Source: Marinobacter arenosus
GTDB taxonomy: Bacteria; Pseudomonadota; Gammaproteobacteria; Pseudomonadales; Oleiphilaceae
DNA: 64,000 nucleotides
Reading direction: 5' to 3'
Assembly: GCF_019264345.1 (NCBI RefSeq)
Contig: NZ_JAHVAO010000001.1
Span: 62,001 to 126,000, forward strand
A model generated the notes under the pieces. It had not been told where the DNA came from and did no database searches. It saw nothing but the letters and a program-made list of their open reading frames with translations. The translations under genes and the position numbers were made by a program. Position 1 is the stretch's first letter; each line of letters begins with the position of its first letter. Shown here in pieces: positions 21,373 to 29,905 of the stretch.

Positions 21373-22404
21373 ATGTATGGCGTAATCCGCAACCTGCTTT
21401 TCCAGTTACCGCCCGAGCAGGCCCACAACATCGCATTGAACGGTCTGGATGCGCTGGAAAGACTCGGTTTACTGGGGGCGTTCTCCCGGAAGGTAGACGA
21501 CTTGCCAGTGAAGGTAATGGGGCTGGACTTTCCGAACCCGGTCGGTCTCGCCGCCGGACTGGATAAAAATGCGGATCATCTGAATGCGCTGGGTGCGTTG
21601 GGGTTTGGATTTATTGAAGTAGGTACGGTGACGCCCGTTGCGCAACCGGGCAACCCGAAACCGCGCATGTTCCGTTTGCCGGAGCATCAGGCCATCATCA
21701 ATCGAATGGGCTTCAATAACGAAGGCCTGGCGCATTTACTGGATCGGGTGGACCATCGACGATACCAGGGCATTCTCGGAATCAACGTCGGCAAGAACAA
21801 GGATACGCCGAACGAGGAGTCCGAATCCGATTATCGGAAAGGCATTTATTCGGTGTACTCGCGGGCCGACTACATCACGGTCAATGTCTCTTCACCGAAT
21901 ACGCCCGGGCTCCGCGACCTTCAGTTTGGGGATTCTCTCAAGGGATTGCTGGAAGCCATAAAGGATGAGCAGGGCCGGTGCGAGCGTGAATTCGGTCGCT
22001 ACGTGCCGATCGCCGTGAAGATTGCGCCGGACATGGACGATGAGGGCATACGCTTTGTGGGTGATGCGTTGAAGCAAACGGGCCTGGACGGTGTGATAGC
22101 CACCAACACCACCATCAGCCGCGACGCGGTGACGGGGCATCCTCACGTAGAGGAAGCAGGCGGCTTGAGTGGGGCGCCCGTGCGGGGCCCATCCCTGAGA
22201 GTGATTCAGGGCCTGTACGCCGAGCTCGGGGAAACCTTGCCAATTATCGGTGTTGGCGGAATCATCGATGGCGAAAGCGCTGCGGAAAAGATTCGGGCGG
22301 GCGCCAAGCTGGTTCAGATCTATACGGGTTTCATTTATCGGGGACCTGCACTGATCCGTGAAGCGGTGGAGGCCATCCGGCAGGTAAAAGAAGAGAGCCA
22401 GTAA
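21373..22404 (+). CDS. pyrD: class 2 dihydroorotate dehydrogenase (quinone)
   Basis: PyrD oxidises dihydroorotate to orotate at the inner membrane and passes electrons to quinone. The 343-residue product has the class 2 N-terminal membrane-associating helices (MYGVIRNLLFQLPPEQAHN), then an FMN barrel with GLAAGLDKNAD, RMGFNNEG, the catalytic serine region NVSSPNTPGLRDLQ, and the IIGVGGI phosphate-binding loop. I start at ATG 21373, eight bases after AAGGAG; the frame opens 66 bases earlier over the DnaA-box region without conserved sequence. It is convergent with rmf, as in Pseudomonas. Confidence 0.97.
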   Translation: MYGVIRNLLFQLPPEQAHNIALNGLDALERLGLLGAFSRKVDDLPVKVMGLDFPNPVGLAAGLDKNADHLNALGALGFGFIEVGTVTPVAQPGNPKPRMFRLPEHQAIINRMGFNNEGLAHLLDRVDHRRYQGILGINVGKNKDTPNEESESDYRKGIYSVYSRADYITVNVSSPNTPGLRDLQFGDSLKGLLEAIKDEQGRCEREFGRYVPIAVKIAPDMDDEGIRFVGDALKQTGLDGVIATNTTISRDAVTGHPHVEEAGGLSGAPVRGPSLRVIQGLYAELGETLPIIGVGGIIDGESAAEKIRAGAKLVQIYTGFIYRGPALIREAVEAIRQVKEESQ

Positions 22405-22447
22405 CGGCAGGTTTCGGGCCTGTGCGTGCGAGTGCCAGAAAAAGAAT

Positions 22448-22523
22448 GGGCCCGCTTAGCGGGCCCGTGCGGGGAATAAACCCCGTGGCGCTTCTTCGCA
22501 TGGTACGGGACGGGAGGTCCCGT
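22448..22523. repeat. three consecutive GC-rich hairpins between pyrD and rmf
   Basis: Three stem-loops follow each other: GGGCCCGC/GCGGGCCC (22448-22466), CGGGG/CCCCG (22470-22485), and ACGGGAC/GTCCCGT (22505-22523). None has a long T-run, although TTT follows the last. They sit between two convergent genes and may together terminate pyrD or stabilise the rmf mRNA 3' end. Confidence 0.6.
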
Positions 22524-22602
22524 TTGGGTTATTCAGCGTACTGCGTCAAATTGTCAGTGTACAGAAGATCAGATTAAGATCCGGGGTTTCAGTGAATGTC
22601 CG

Positions 22603-22815
22603 TCACGCCGACGTGACGTTGGAAAGTTTGTGGATGCCGGAAACTCCGGTCATGCCCTCCCAGTTATCGGTGCGGCCTTCGCGCCACCCGTTTAACCATT
22701 CCTGGCGGACTTCTGATTGTTCGAGGGGGCAGCTGTCTTTAGGTTTGCCAGACACGCCTGCGAGATAACCCCGCTTGAATGCACGAGCGTACATGTCTCT
22801 TTTCTGTCTTTTCAT
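22603..22815 (-). CDS. rmf: ribosome modulation factor
   Basis: RMF binds 70S ribosomes in slow growth and drives formation of inactive 100S dimers. The 70-residue basic product starts MKRQKRDMYARAFKRGY, contains the GVSGKPKDSCP and RQEWLNGWREGR motifs of the family, and carries a C-terminal extension relative to the 55-residue E. coli protein, as in pseudomonads. I use ATG 22815 behind GAGGAA; a longer frame upstream lacks conservation. It lies between pyrD and rlmKL, the same neighbours as in P. aeruginosa. Confidence 0.95.
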   Translation of the reverse strand: MKRQKRDMYARAFKRGYLAGVSGKPKDSCPLEQSEVRQEWLNGWREGRTDNWEGMTGVSGIHKLSNVTSA

Positions 22816-23135
22816 GCCGTTCCTCACTGATGGATTAACAGAACATGCGTGTACACTTCTGCAGTGGCCATGACATGTGGAACCCACTCCGGGGATAACC
22901 CACTATTGTCAGTAAAAGCCAGAGCAGTCAGGATCCTGTTAACGGAGGCACTTGGTGACCTCCGGAACGACGCGTCACCTACAAGGTAAGTCGAACGTCG
23001 AGCCGATGTACACTAATTATTTCGTCTACGTGACGAATTTTTTATAGTTTTATGACATAAGCGATGGTGGCCGTTTCGGGTAAAAAGCCGCAATTTCGCA
23101 AACTTACCTGAAGCCTTTTCAACCGGGAGTAAACC
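22816..23135. promoter_or_regulatory. intergenic region between divergent rmf and rlmKL
   Basis: No gene is visible in these 320 bases. They contain a hairpin with arms CGGAGG (22943-22948) and CCTCCG (22959-22964), and a second with arms TTCGTC (23021-23026) and GACGAA (23032-23037) followed by six T. The second resembles a weak plus-strand terminator or attenuator ahead of rlmKL. Promoters for both genes must lie here, but I could not fix them. Confidence 0.35.
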
Positions 23136-25310
23136 TTGTCCAGACCTGTCTTTTTCGTAACCTGCCCAAAGGGCGTTGAATACCTTTTGGCGGACGAGCT
23201 GAGCGCCTTGGGCCTCGAACCGGTGCGCAACGCGCCGGCTGGCGTTTGGGCGGAGGGCACGCTGGAAGGGGGCTACCGGGTTTGCCTCTGGTCCCGCCTG
23301 GCAAACCGCATCATCCTGCACCTGGACACTATTGACGCTACCAGCGGCGACCAGCTTTACGACGGGGTGGTCCACATGGACTGGCAGCAGCATATCCCCG
23401 TCAACGGCAGCTTCAGGGTGACTTTTCTGGGCCAGAATGACGCCATTCGCAACACCCAGTTTGGCGCCCAGCGAGTGAAGGATGGCATTGTGGACCGGTT
23501 CCGGGCCAATGGCGGCCAACGTCCCTCCGTGGATGCGAAATCACCGGATATCACCGTTTCGGCGCGACTGAATCGGGGCCGGTTGTCCCTGGGCATCGAC
23601 CTGAGCGGCCACAGTCTTCACATGCGCGGTTACCGAACCGAAAAAGGTGCGGCCCCGTTGAAGGAGAACCTTGCTGCGGCACTGTTGATGAGGGCGGGAT
23701 GGCCCGACATTGCGCGCGAGGGTGGCGATTTTGTCGATCCCATGTGCGGTTCGGGCACCTTACTGATCGAGGCGGCGATGATGGCGCTGGATTTGGCGCC
23801 GGGTCGCAAGCAGGAGCGCTTCGGTTTCGAGAAATGGCCGGGCCACCAGCCGGAACTGTGGCTGTCGCTGCGCCAGGAAGCCGAGCGGAGAGCCCACGAG
23901 GGCAAGCAGGGAAGGGTGCCAGGAATCTATGGATTTGATCAGGACGGCCGAGTCATTGCGACCGCCCGGAACAACATACAGCGGGCAGGGCTGGATGGCC
24001 TGGTGCAGGTCGGCCATTCCCCACTGTCTGAGCTTGCGGCTGATGGCGAGTGGTCATCGAGAGGATTGGTGTTGACCAACCCGCCTTACGGTGAGCGGTT
24101 GAGCGAACGGCGTGAACTGGGCGCGCTATACGGGGCTCTCGGCGACACGGTCAAGCGTCTGGTGCCCGGCTGGCGGCTGGGGGTGTTCACAGGTGCCCCG
24201 GAATACGGGAAATCCATTGGTCTGCGCAGTTACAAACAGTACCGACTCTTCAACGGCAAGTTGCCGGCCCAGTTGCTGTTGTTCGAGATCGACGAAGCCA
24301 GCGCAATGACGCCACGAGAACCGGACGTCCCCGGTGAGATCTCGCCGAGAATCGCCAACGAAGAGCGGGCGGCAATGCTGCGGAATCGTTTGAAAAAGAA
24401 TCTGAAAACAATAGGGCAGTGGGCCCGCAAACAGGGCATCGGCTGTTACCGTCTTTACGATGCCGATATGCCAGAGTTTGCACTGGCCATTGATATCTAT
24501 GAGGGGCGGGTGCACGTGCAGGAGTACGCGGCTCCCAAATCGGTTGATGAGCGTGCCGCCCGTGAGCGCCTGGCTGAGGCCCTGGCAATCATACCGGAGG
24601 CGCTCGGTGTCGAGCGCGAAGCGATGGTGTGCAAGCAGCGCCAGCGTCAGACCGGTACCAGTCAGTACGAAAAGCAGGCGGTGAGTGGCGAGTTTTTCCA
24701 GGTTCACGAACACGGCTGCGTTCTGAAGGTCAATCTCAAGGACTACCTGGACACCGGTCTGTTCCTCGACCACCGCCCGGTTCGCCACTGGATCCAGCAG
24801 CACGCCAAAGGCCAGCGTTTTCTGAACCTGTTCTGTTACACGGGCGCAGCCACCGTCCACGCGGCGGCAGGTGGTGCCAGCCGGTCGTTGAGTCTCGATA
24901 TGTCCCGCACCTACGTGCGATGGGCGGAGGAGAATCTGGCCCTGAATGGCGCTGATCCGAAACGGCATCGGGTGGAGCAGGCGGATTGTCTGGCCTGGCT
25001 GGCGGAAAAGCCGTCTCCCGATCAGCGGTTCGATATGATTTTCATGGACCCGCCAACGTTCTCCAATTCAGCCAGGATGGCCGGGGTTCTGGACATTCAG
25101 AAGGATCACGGCCGGCTCGTGCGCCAGGCGATGCAGCGGCTCAGTTCCGAAGGCCTGCTGATCTTCTCCAACAACTTCCGTCGTTTCAAACTGGACGAGG
25201 AACTGGTATCCGAGTTTGAGGTGGAAGAGGTGAGTGCGAGCACCATCGACAAGGACTTCCAGCGGAACCAGCGCATCCATCGCTGCTGGCACATCCGTCA
25301 TCGCGGCTGA
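23136..25310 (+). CDS. rlmKL: bifunctional 23S rRNA methyltransferase RlmKL
   Basis: This 724-residue fusion methylates 23S rRNA at G2445 (N2, RlmL half) and G2069 (N7, RlmK half) by E. coli numbering. Residues 1-160 include a THUMP RNA-binding domain. The RlmL SAM domain shows DPMCGSGTLLIEAAM and NPPYGERL. The RlmK SAM domain shows LNLFCYTGAATVHAA and DPPTFSNS. The start is TTG at 23136 with GGGAG six bases upstream; no ATG fits the conserved start SRPVFFVTCPKG. The gene is convergent with the outer-membrane protein, 2 bp apart. Confidence 0.96.
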   Translation: MSRPVFFVTCPKGVEYLLADELSALGLEPVRNAPAGVWAEGTLEGGYRVCLWSRLANRIILHLDTIDATSGDQLYDGVVHMDWQQHIPVNGSFRVTFLGQNDAIRNTQFGAQRVKDGIVDRFRANGGQRPSVDAKSPDITVSARLNRGRLSLGIDLSGHSLHMRGYRTEKGAAPLKENLAAALLMRAGWPDIAREGGDFVDPMCGSGTLLIEAAMMALDLAPGRKQERFGFEKWPGHQPELWLSLRQEAERRAHEGKQGRVPGIYGFDQDGRVIATARNNIQRAGLDGLVQVGHSPLSELAADGEWSSRGLVLTNPPYGERLSERRELGALYGALGDTVKRLVPGWRLGVFTGAPEYGKSIGLRSYKQYRLFNGKLPAQLLLFEIDEASAMTPREPDVPGEISPRIANEERAAMLRNRLKKNLKTIGQWARKQGIGCYRLYDADMPEFALAIDIYEGRVHVQEYAAPKSVDERAARERLAEALAIIPEALGVEREAMVCKQRQRQTGTSQYEKQAVSGEFFQVHEHGCVLKVNLKDYLDTGLFLDHRPVRHWIQQHAKGQRFLNLFCYTGAATVHAAAGGASRSLSLDMSRTYVRWAEENLALNGADPKRHRVEQADCLAWLAEKPSPDQRFDMIFMDPPTFSNSARMAGVLDIQKDHGRLVRQAMQRLSSEGLLIFSNNFRRFKLDEELVSEFEVEEVSASTIDKDFQRNQRIHRCWHIRHRG

Positions 25311-25312
25311 CA

Positions 25313-25933
25313 CTAGAACTCGTAGCGCAGACCTCCGGAGAACTGGAACGTATTGGCCTCCGTTCCAGTGTCCTCGAACAGTTTGCCACCTTCGAACACC
25401 AGGAAGGTGTTTTCCATGACCTCGAAGTCCAGACCTGCGAGCCAACTGACACTGAAGCCACTGTCCGGAAACTCGCCTTCGAGGTCCCGGAACTGAAGAT
25501 TTCGGTCTTCTTCCGGATTTCCGAGTTCCGCGTCGCCACTGATATAAGAGAAACCGAACTGGCCATAAATATTGGCGTAGTCGGTGATCGGATAATGCAT
25601 GCCGATGTACCAGCTGGCGAAATAATCGACGGAAAGGGTTAAATCGCTGTCCGGGACTTCGGCATCTTTGAAGCCGCCGCCCGCGCGAAGCTCGGCATGG
25701 AATAATTCGGTAATGTGCCCGCCGACAATCAAGGTTCCTGCGCTGCCCCACGCTGCCTCGTTGGTGGCCTCACCGATGCTGCGGTGGTTCAGGGTCGTGG
25801 CCAGCAACCCAATGTAGTGGAGGTCTGCCCTGGACGCCTTTGCCGCCCCTTCCTGGGCAGTAGCGGCGGGGGAATTCATTAATGTTACTGGCACCAGCGC
25901 GGCAAGCAGGGACGTTCGCACAACCTTGTTCAT
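25313..25933 (-). CDS. small outer-membrane beta-barrel protein
   Basis: A 206-residue protein with a signal peptide (residues 1-26, cleavage likely in ATAQE), then alternating beta-strand sequence rich in Tyr, Phe and Gly, ending in GGLRYEF. The C-terminal Phe with alternating hydrophobics is the BAM recognition signal. Size fits an eight-stranded barrel of the OmpA/OmpW-like 'porin family' type. No peptidoglycan-binding domain is present. Function is unknown. It stands alone, convergent with rlmKL. Confidence 0.75.
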   Translation of the reverse strand: MNKVVRTSLLAALVPVTLMNSPAATAQEGAAKASRADLHYIGLLATTLNHRSIGEATNEAAWGSAGTLIVGGHITELFHAELRAGGGFKDAEVPDSDLTLSVDYFASWYIGMHYPITDYANIYGQFGFSYISGDAELGNPEEDRNLQFRDLEGEFPDSGFSVSWLAGLDFEVMENTFLVFEGGKLFEDTGTEANTFQFSGGLRYEF

Positions 25934-26041
25934 TATTATCGGGCTTCCTGAGGTGAGCAGATACGGGCCTGATTCTGCCTTGCGTAACCGTTTGTTACGT
26001 CGACCCGTGTCACACTTCCCCGTGTCGGATGGAAGCCCGGC

Positions 26042-26527
26042 TCAGTCTTCCTCGAACAGGCCTTCCTCCCGCGCCATCAAAAGCAAGGCGTATACCCCGT
26101 TTTCCGGAAGCTGCGGCTCAAGACCCTCATCAATCATGATCTGACGCCGACGGTCTTCAAGTGAGTCACTGTCCAGGCTGGTAAGGAGTTCCGTGATGGG
26201 GGCGATTTCAAACGGCGGTTCCTGGCCAATGGCGCTGAACAGTTTGTCGATCAGGATTTCGTCCGGGTCGAGGCCATCCACGTAGACCGTCTGGTCGGGC
26301 AGGTCCTGGTGCAGCTCCCTGGCCAGTTCCAACAACGGAACGCCCTGTTCCTCAAGGTACCTGAGGTCAACATCGCCCAGATCGCCATCCTCCGGCAGCC
26401 ACTCGTCTTCCGGTGTGATCACGACCGTCTTCATGCGGCCATCCGCCAGTGACCACGCCATGGCAACTGGAAACAGGGCGTCGTCTGTCTGGCAGTATTC
26501 GATATCGAGAAATCTCGGTACTTGCAC
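26042..26527 (-). CDS. conserved hypothetical acidic protein, possible degenerate 3'-5' exonuclease fold
   Basis: A 161-residue acidic protein starting at GTG 26527 behind GGAG. I do not recognise it with certainty. The N-terminal FLDIEYCQ...FPVAMAWSLADG resembles the first strand of DnaQ-like exonucleases, where Asp-x-Glu binds metal (here DIE). VYVDGLDPDEILIDKLF resembles the second motif region. I do not see the canonical His...Asp pair of the third motif near the C-terminus, so if the fold is right it may be inactive. It is divergent from the M18 aminopeptidase. Confidence 0.45.
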   Translation of the reverse strand: MQVPRFLDIEYCQTDDALFPVAMAWSLADGRMKTVVITPEDEWLPEDGDLGDVDLRYLEEQGVPLLELARELHQDLPDQTVYVDGLDPDEILIDKLFSAIGQEPPFEIAPITELLTSLDSDSLEDRRRQIMIDEGLEPQLPENGVYALLLMAREEGLFEED

Positions 26528-26650
26528 GCTGAGCTCCGGTTAGAGAAGAAAAGTCAGGGTCCGGTTATAAGGAATGTCCGTCGACCCGGTATGAGGCTTC
26601 AAGGCTTCATGCCATACTGTTCCGGCCATTATCATTCAATCAGGGATATC

Positions 26651-27940
26651 ATGGAACACGCTGAATTTAACAAAGATTTGTTGACGTTTCTGAACTCGTC
26701 GCCCACGCCCTGGCATGCCGTGGCGACCATGAAGGCCCGGCTGGACGCTGCCGGCTTCGAAGAGCTGGACGAGAGAGACGATTGGACCCTGGCGCCGCGT
26801 CAAGGGTACTACGTCATCCGGAACGGGTCCTCCATTATCGCCTTCCGAACCGGTGATCGGGACGTCACCACCTCGGGCATCCGAATGGTCGGGGCACACA
26901 CCGACAGCCCGTGCCTGAAGGTGAAACCGAATCCCGAAGTACGGCGCAAGGGGTTTTTCCAGCTTGGCGTCGAGGTGTACGGTGGTGTTCTGCTGAATCC
27001 CTGGTTTGACCGCGATCTCTCGCTTGCCGGCCGTGTCACGGTCCTGGATGAGGACGGCGAGGTACGGGACACGCTGGTGAACTTTGGCAAACCCGTGGCC
27101 TTTATCCCGAGTCTTGCGATTCATCTGGACCGGGAAGCCAACAACAATCGATCCGTGAATCCGCAGACTGATCTGCCGCCCGTGGTCATGCAGGTGCCTG
27201 AAAGCGATACCACGAGCTTTTCGGATCTGTTACGCCAGCAGATTGCCACCGAGTCTGGAATGAAGGCACGCAAGGTCCTGGGGTACGAGCTGAGCTTCTA
27301 CGATGCCAGGGGGGCTTCTTTTGTCGGTCTGCGCGACGAATTCATCGCCTCCGCCCGACTTGATAACCTGCTGAGTTGCTATATCGGGCTTCAATCCCTG
27401 GTCGCAGCTTCCGGCGATGAAGCCGCTTTGCTCGTGTGCAACGACCATGAGGAAGTCGGCAGTATGTCGGCAGAGGGTGCCCAGGGACCGTTTCTCACAT
27501 CTGTTTTGGAGCGCTGGTGCGGACCAGGCAAATCCCGGGCGATTGCCCGTTCCATGATGATCTCGGCCGATAATGCCCACGGAATTCACCCGAACTACAT
27601 GGACCGTCACGATGAAAACCACGGCCCCCTGTTGAACGAGGGGCCGGTTATCAAGGTGAACCACAACCAGCGCTACGCGACCAACAGCCGGTCTGCTGCC
27701 GTTTACCGCCACATCAGTGATGAGTTGGGGCTGCCGCACCAGACGTTTGTCGTTCGCAGTGATATGGGCTGTGGCAGCACCATTGGCCCCCTGACTGCTG
27801 GCAACCTCGGCGTCACCACGCTCGACATTGGGGTGCCCCAGTTTGGCATGCACTCGATTCGGGAGCTCATTGGCACGGAAGACGGCTATACTTTATTTCG
27901 GGTGCTGACCGAATTCATGCAGCGCAATCAGATTCTGTGA
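26651..27940 (+). CDS. apeB: M18 family aminopeptidase
   Basis: A 429-residue cytosolic zinc aminopeptidase that removes N-terminal residues, in several members Asp or Glu. Motifs of the clan MH dizinc site are visible: GAHTDSPCLKVKP, CNDHEEVGS, and MGCGSTIGP. Length equals the ApeB proteins of pseudomonads. I use ATG 26651 with an upstream CAGGGA; the frame is open 129 bases further but that part overlaps the divergent gene's start and looks unconserved. The gene ends just before a hairpin and a convergent tRNA-Asn. Confidence 0.93.
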   Translation: MEHAEFNKDLLTFLNSSPTPWHAVATMKARLDAAGFEELDERDDWTLAPRQGYYVIRNGSSIIAFRTGDRDVTTSGIRMVGAHTDSPCLKVKPNPEVRRKGFFQLGVEVYGGVLLNPWFDRDLSLAGRVTVLDEDGEVRDTLVNFGKPVAFIPSLAIHLDREANNNRSVNPQTDLPPVVMQVPESDTTSFSDLLRQQIATESGMKARKVLGYELSFYDARGASFVGLRDEFIASARLDNLLSCYIGLQSLVAASGDEAALLVCNDHEEVGSMSAEGAQGPFLTSVLERWCGPGKSRAIARSMMISADNAHGIHPNYMDRHDENHGPLLNEGPVIKVNHNQRYATNSRSAAVYRHISDELGLPHQTFVVRSDMGCGSTIGPLTAGNLGVTTLDIGVPQFGMHSIRELIGTEDGYTLFRVLTEFMQRNQIL

Positions 27941-27954
27941 GGCATGAAACGAAA

Positions 27955-27986
27955 AATGCCGCTGCTTCGTATGAAGTAGCGGCATT
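27955..27986. terminator. hairpin between apeB and tRNA-Asn copy 2
   Basis: AATGCCGCTGCTTC pairs with GAAGTAGCGGCATT (one wobble) around a GTAT loop, preceded by an A-run on the left. It should terminate the tRNA transcript from the right (T-run on the minus strand) and perhaps apeB. Confidence 0.8.
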
Positions 27987-27996
27987 CCGGAATAAG

Positions 27997-28072
27997 TGGC
28001 TCCCCGAGCTGGGCTCGAACCAGCGACAAACGGATTAACAGTCCGTTGCTCTACCAACTGAGCTATCGGGGA
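27997..28072 (-). tRNA. tRNA-Asn (GTT), copy 2
   Basis: A 76-base gene identical in every position to copy 1 at 13386-13461, with anticodon GTT, full cloverleaf and encoded CCA. It lies on the same strand, 14.6 kb away. It has its own promoter. Confidence 0.98.
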
Positions 28073-28092
28073 ACAGCATCAGAGTGGCGCGC

Positions 28093-28121
28093 ATATTAAG
28101 TGCTTTGATGGACCGGGTCAA
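28093..28121 (-). promoter_or_regulatory. sigma70 promoter of tRNA-Asn copy 2
   Basis: On the minus strand TTGACC (28121-28116) and TAATAT (28098-28093) are 17 bases apart, followed by a GC-rich GCGCGCC discriminator. The -10, spacer length and distance to the tRNA match copy 1, while the spacer sequence differs. Confidence 0.9.
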
Positions 28122-28195
28122 CCCCCTGAATTAGAAGGTTAAAAATTGTACGGAAGTCTGTGTTTAGCAGTGCATAGTGACAGGGAGGTGTTGTT

Positions 28196-29200
28196 ATGAC
28201 CGCTTTTGAATCCGCCCCGTATCCCTTACCCGCTAACGTCAGATTGGAGCGGTTGCCCTACGCGCCGCCGCCCTGGCTTCGCAATGGCCACGTGCAATCC
28301 ATCTGGCCCACGCTGTTTCGCAAGGTCGCGATGGTTTCGCCCCAGGCCGAAGTCCTGAGAACCGACGATGACGATGAGCTCCACCTGGATTGGTACCGTC
28401 AGGGCAGTGACCGCCTGGCCATTGTTTCCCACGGTCTGGAGGGGCACAGCCGAAGGCCGTACGTGCTGGGCCTGACTCGGGCACTGCTGAGTGCGGGTTG
28501 GGATGTGCTGGCCTGGAATTACCGTTCATGCGGTGGAGTAATGAATCTGCAGCCCCGGTTTTACCACAGTGGCGCAACCGGCGATCTGGAGCGGGTGATC
28601 CGGCACGGTTTGACGCATACCTACAACCGACTCTTTCTCTCCGGATTCAGCATGGGAGGCAACCTGACACTGCTGTACCTCGGTGAACAGGGGGAGCGGG
28701 TGGACAGCCGGATTTGCGGTGCCGTTACCTACTCGGTGCCCTGTGACCTGGCCGGCAGTGCAGAGGTGCTTTCGCGACCCAGCCGAAAAATCTACATGCA
28801 GCGCTTCCTGAAAGATCTGCACGTCAAAATGAAAGAAAAGGCCGGGAAGTTTCCGGATATGATCGATGTTTCCGGATTTGAATCGATTCGCAACTTTCGC
28901 CAGTTCGACGACCGTTACACCGCGCCTTTGCATGGTTTTCGTGACGCTGATGATTACTGGGCACAGGCGTCGGCCCTCGGGCGCCTCCGGGATATCCGGG
29001 TGCCCGCCCTGATGGTTAACGCCGTGGATGATCCGTTTCTGTCAGATCGGTGTTTTCCGGAGTCGCGCGATGTCCTGGGGGCCCATGTCCGAGTTGAATG
29101 GCCACGCTGGGGCGGGCACGTCGGTTTTGTGGAGCATGCCCGCGACGGATATTATTGGTCCGAGCGCAAAGCCATTGCCTTCCTGCAGGAATCCCTTTGA
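28196..29200 (+). CDS. YheT-family alpha/beta hydrolase
   Basis: A 334-residue alpha/beta hydrolase. The nucleophile elbow is GFSMGGN with Ser in the centre, an acid lies in NAVDDPFLS, and the catalytic His is in WGGHVGFVE. The N-terminal APPWLRNGHVQSIWPTL is the signature of the YheT/UPF0017 group. Members are carboxylesterases of uncertain substrate; some relatives act on medium or long acyl chains. No signal peptide. It is convergent with the tesA-like gene. Confidence 0.88.
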   Translation: MTAFESAPYPLPANVRLERLPYAPPPWLRNGHVQSIWPTLFRKVAMVSPQAEVLRTDDDDELHLDWYRQGSDRLAIVSHGLEGHSRRPYVLGLTRALLSAGWDVLAWNYRSCGGVMNLQPRFYHSGATGDLERVIRHGLTHTYNRLFLSGFSMGGNLTLLYLGEQGERVDSRICGAVTYSVPCDLAGSAEVLSRPSRKIYMQRFLKDLHVKMKEKAGKFPDMIDVSGFESIRNFRQFDDRYTAPLHGFRDADDYWAQASALGRLRDIRVPALMVNAVDDPFLSDRCFPESRDVLGAHVRVEWPRWGGHVGFVEHARDGYYWSERKAIAFLQESL

Positions 29201-29222
29201 CCGCGGCCGCAAAAGCCCGGGG

Positions 29223-29852
29223 TCATTCCAGGTTTTGCTTGAGAACCGGCCAGATATTGTCGAGCAGCTTGGGTTGTGCCTCTTCTGAGGGATGGAGGCC
29301 GTCGTCCTGCATGAATCCGTCCCGGTCATAAACGCCCTGCAGAAAGAAGGGAACCAACGCCGTGTTGTAGCGGTCGGACAGTTTCGGAAAAATATCCGCG
29401 AACATCTGGGTGTAACGTTGGCCGTAGTTCGGCGGGATCTGCATCCCGACCAGCACGGTGCGGGCTCCGGTTTCCTGAACCTGTTCAATCATGTCCGCCA
29501 GGTTGGATTCGATAACGTTGGGTGGAAAGCCCCGCAGGCCGTCGTTGCCGCCCAGCTCGATCACCACAACGTCCGGGTCATTTTCCCTGAGCAGATCGGG
29601 CAGGCGTCGAGCGCCGCCGTCCGTGGTTTCGCCGCTGATGCTGGCATTGACGACCTGCCACTGGGATAACCCGTTCTGGTCCAGGCGCTCCTTGAGCAGC
29701 TGAACCCACGCACGTTCGGATGGCACGCCATAGGCTGCACTCAGGCTGTCCCCTACAATAAGCAAGGTGTTCTGATTGGCCAATATCGGCATCGCCAGCG
29801 AGGCGAGTACAACGAAAAGGATTGATCTGACGGTCAGTCGTGCCGTATTCAT
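29223..29852 (-). CDS. tesA: TesA-type periplasmic arylesterase / lysophospholipase
   Basis: A 209-residue SGNH hydrolase. After a signal peptide (about residues 1-24, ending LASLAMPILA) come block I VGDSLSAAYG, block III ELGGNDGLRG, and block V DGLHPSEEAQ, carrying the Ser-Asn-His/Asp catalytic set. TesA hydrolyses acyl thioesters, lysophospholipids and aryl esters in the periplasm. A GTG five codons upstream (29867) is an alternative start. It is divergent from ybbA, exactly as tesA and ybbA are in E. coli. Confidence 0.93.
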   Translation of the reverse strand: MNTARLTVRSILFVVLASLAMPILANQNTLLIVGDSLSAAYGVPSERAWVQLLKERLDQNGLSQWQVVNASISGETTDGGARRLPDLLRENDPDVVVIELGGNDGLRGFPPNVIESNLADMIEQVQETGARTVLVGMQIPPNYGQRYTQMFADIFPKLSDRYNTALVPFFLQGVYDRDGFMQDDGLHPSEEAQPKLLDNIWPVLKQNLE

Positions 29853-29905
29853 AGACAATTCGTTCACCCTAATTCAGTTAAACAACCCCAAGATCGAGAG
29901 CTTCC

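Noticed and set aside
22851..22904. 17-codon ORF starting near the rmf upstream region
   Set aside because: It lacks a ribosome binding site and lies in a region better explained as rmf/rlmKL regulatory DNA.
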